DNA from: Ruminococcaceae bacterium UBA7135
GTDB lineage: Bacteria; Bacillota; Clostridia; Oscillospirales; Ruminococcaceae
Direction of reading: 5' to 3'
DNA: 14,838 nt
Assembly (NCBI GenBank): GCA_002492075.1
Contig: DKXD01000138.1
Coordinates: 1 to 14,838, forward strand
Part shown: positions 14,815 to 14,838 of the stretch, one piece after another
How positions within the stretch are numbered: position 1 is the stretch's first letter
Layout of the letters: every line of letters starts with the position of its first letter
Notes under the pieces: generated by a model
Databases searched by the model: none
What the model was told of the DNA's origin: nothing
The model's input: the letters and a program-made list of their open reading frames with translations, nothing else
Program-made: the position numbers and the translations under genes

Positions 14815-14838
14815 AGGCTTAGAGGCTTAGAGGCTTAG
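14815..14838 (+). repeat. Three tandem AGGCTTAG octamers at the window edge
   Basis: AGGCTTAG is repeated three times without interruption and reaches the last base, so the array may continue. It lies just after the predicted transcription start of the preceding promoter, in what would be the 5' leader. Confidence 0.75.

Overview
The window looks like chromosome from an endospore-forming, gut-type clostridium, most likely near Ruminococcus/Oscillospiraceae. The basis is the moderate base composition, the strong TTGACA/TATAAT promoters, an endospore regulator (SpoVT), a BspA-like leucine-rich-repeat surface protein, a CAP-domain lipoprotein with His/Cys modules, and a DUF3737 protein. This placement is inferred from gene content; no 16S rRNA or other phylogenetic marker was examined. 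No mobile element, CRISPR array, tRNA or rRNA was seen.

Layout, left to right. (1) 1-1395, minus strand: trmL (tRNA wobble 2'-O-methyltransferase) followed by a DegV/FakB-type fatty-acid-binding protein cut by the window edge; a promoter at 1367-1395 probably drives both. (2) 1546-3107, plus strand: a six-helix methyl-accepting chemotaxis protein broken by a one-base frameshift near 2343. (3) 3228-8220, plus strand: a 1588-residue secreted BspA-like protein with signal peptide, leucine-rich-repeat blocks, a Gly/Asn/Thr linker and an NPPTG wall-sorting tail. Its promoter has two 15-bp direct repeats 21 bp apart just upstream, and a strong terminator follows. (4) 8292-9800, plus strand: a lone trpB with two candidate promoters, a 14-bp palindrome and a possible 29-codon leader ORF, then a terminator. 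(5) 9833-10824, plus strand: two leader hairpins and a DUF3737 beta-helix protein. (6) 11106-11651, plus strand: spoVT, ending at a terminator shared with the converging operon. (7) 14722-11711, minus strand: a tight three-gene operon of CAP-domain lipoprotein, plsC-type acyltransferase and diacylglycerol-kinase-family lipid kinase. (8) 14772-14838: a perfect consensus promoter firing out of the right end into an octamer tandem repeat.

The genes do not form one obvious pathway. The two themes are the cell surface (BspA protein, CAP lipoprotein, chemoreceptor) and phospholipid metabolism (DegV/FakB, PlsC, lipid kinase). The kinase and acyltransferase can both yield phosphatidic acid, and their co-transcription with a CAP lipoprotein is the most unusual gene grouping here. 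I found no convincing new multi-gene system. The most check-worthy signals are the regulatory architectures upstream of the BspA gene, trpB and the DUF3737 gene, the CAP-plsC-kinase operon, and the promoter/repeat at the right edge.
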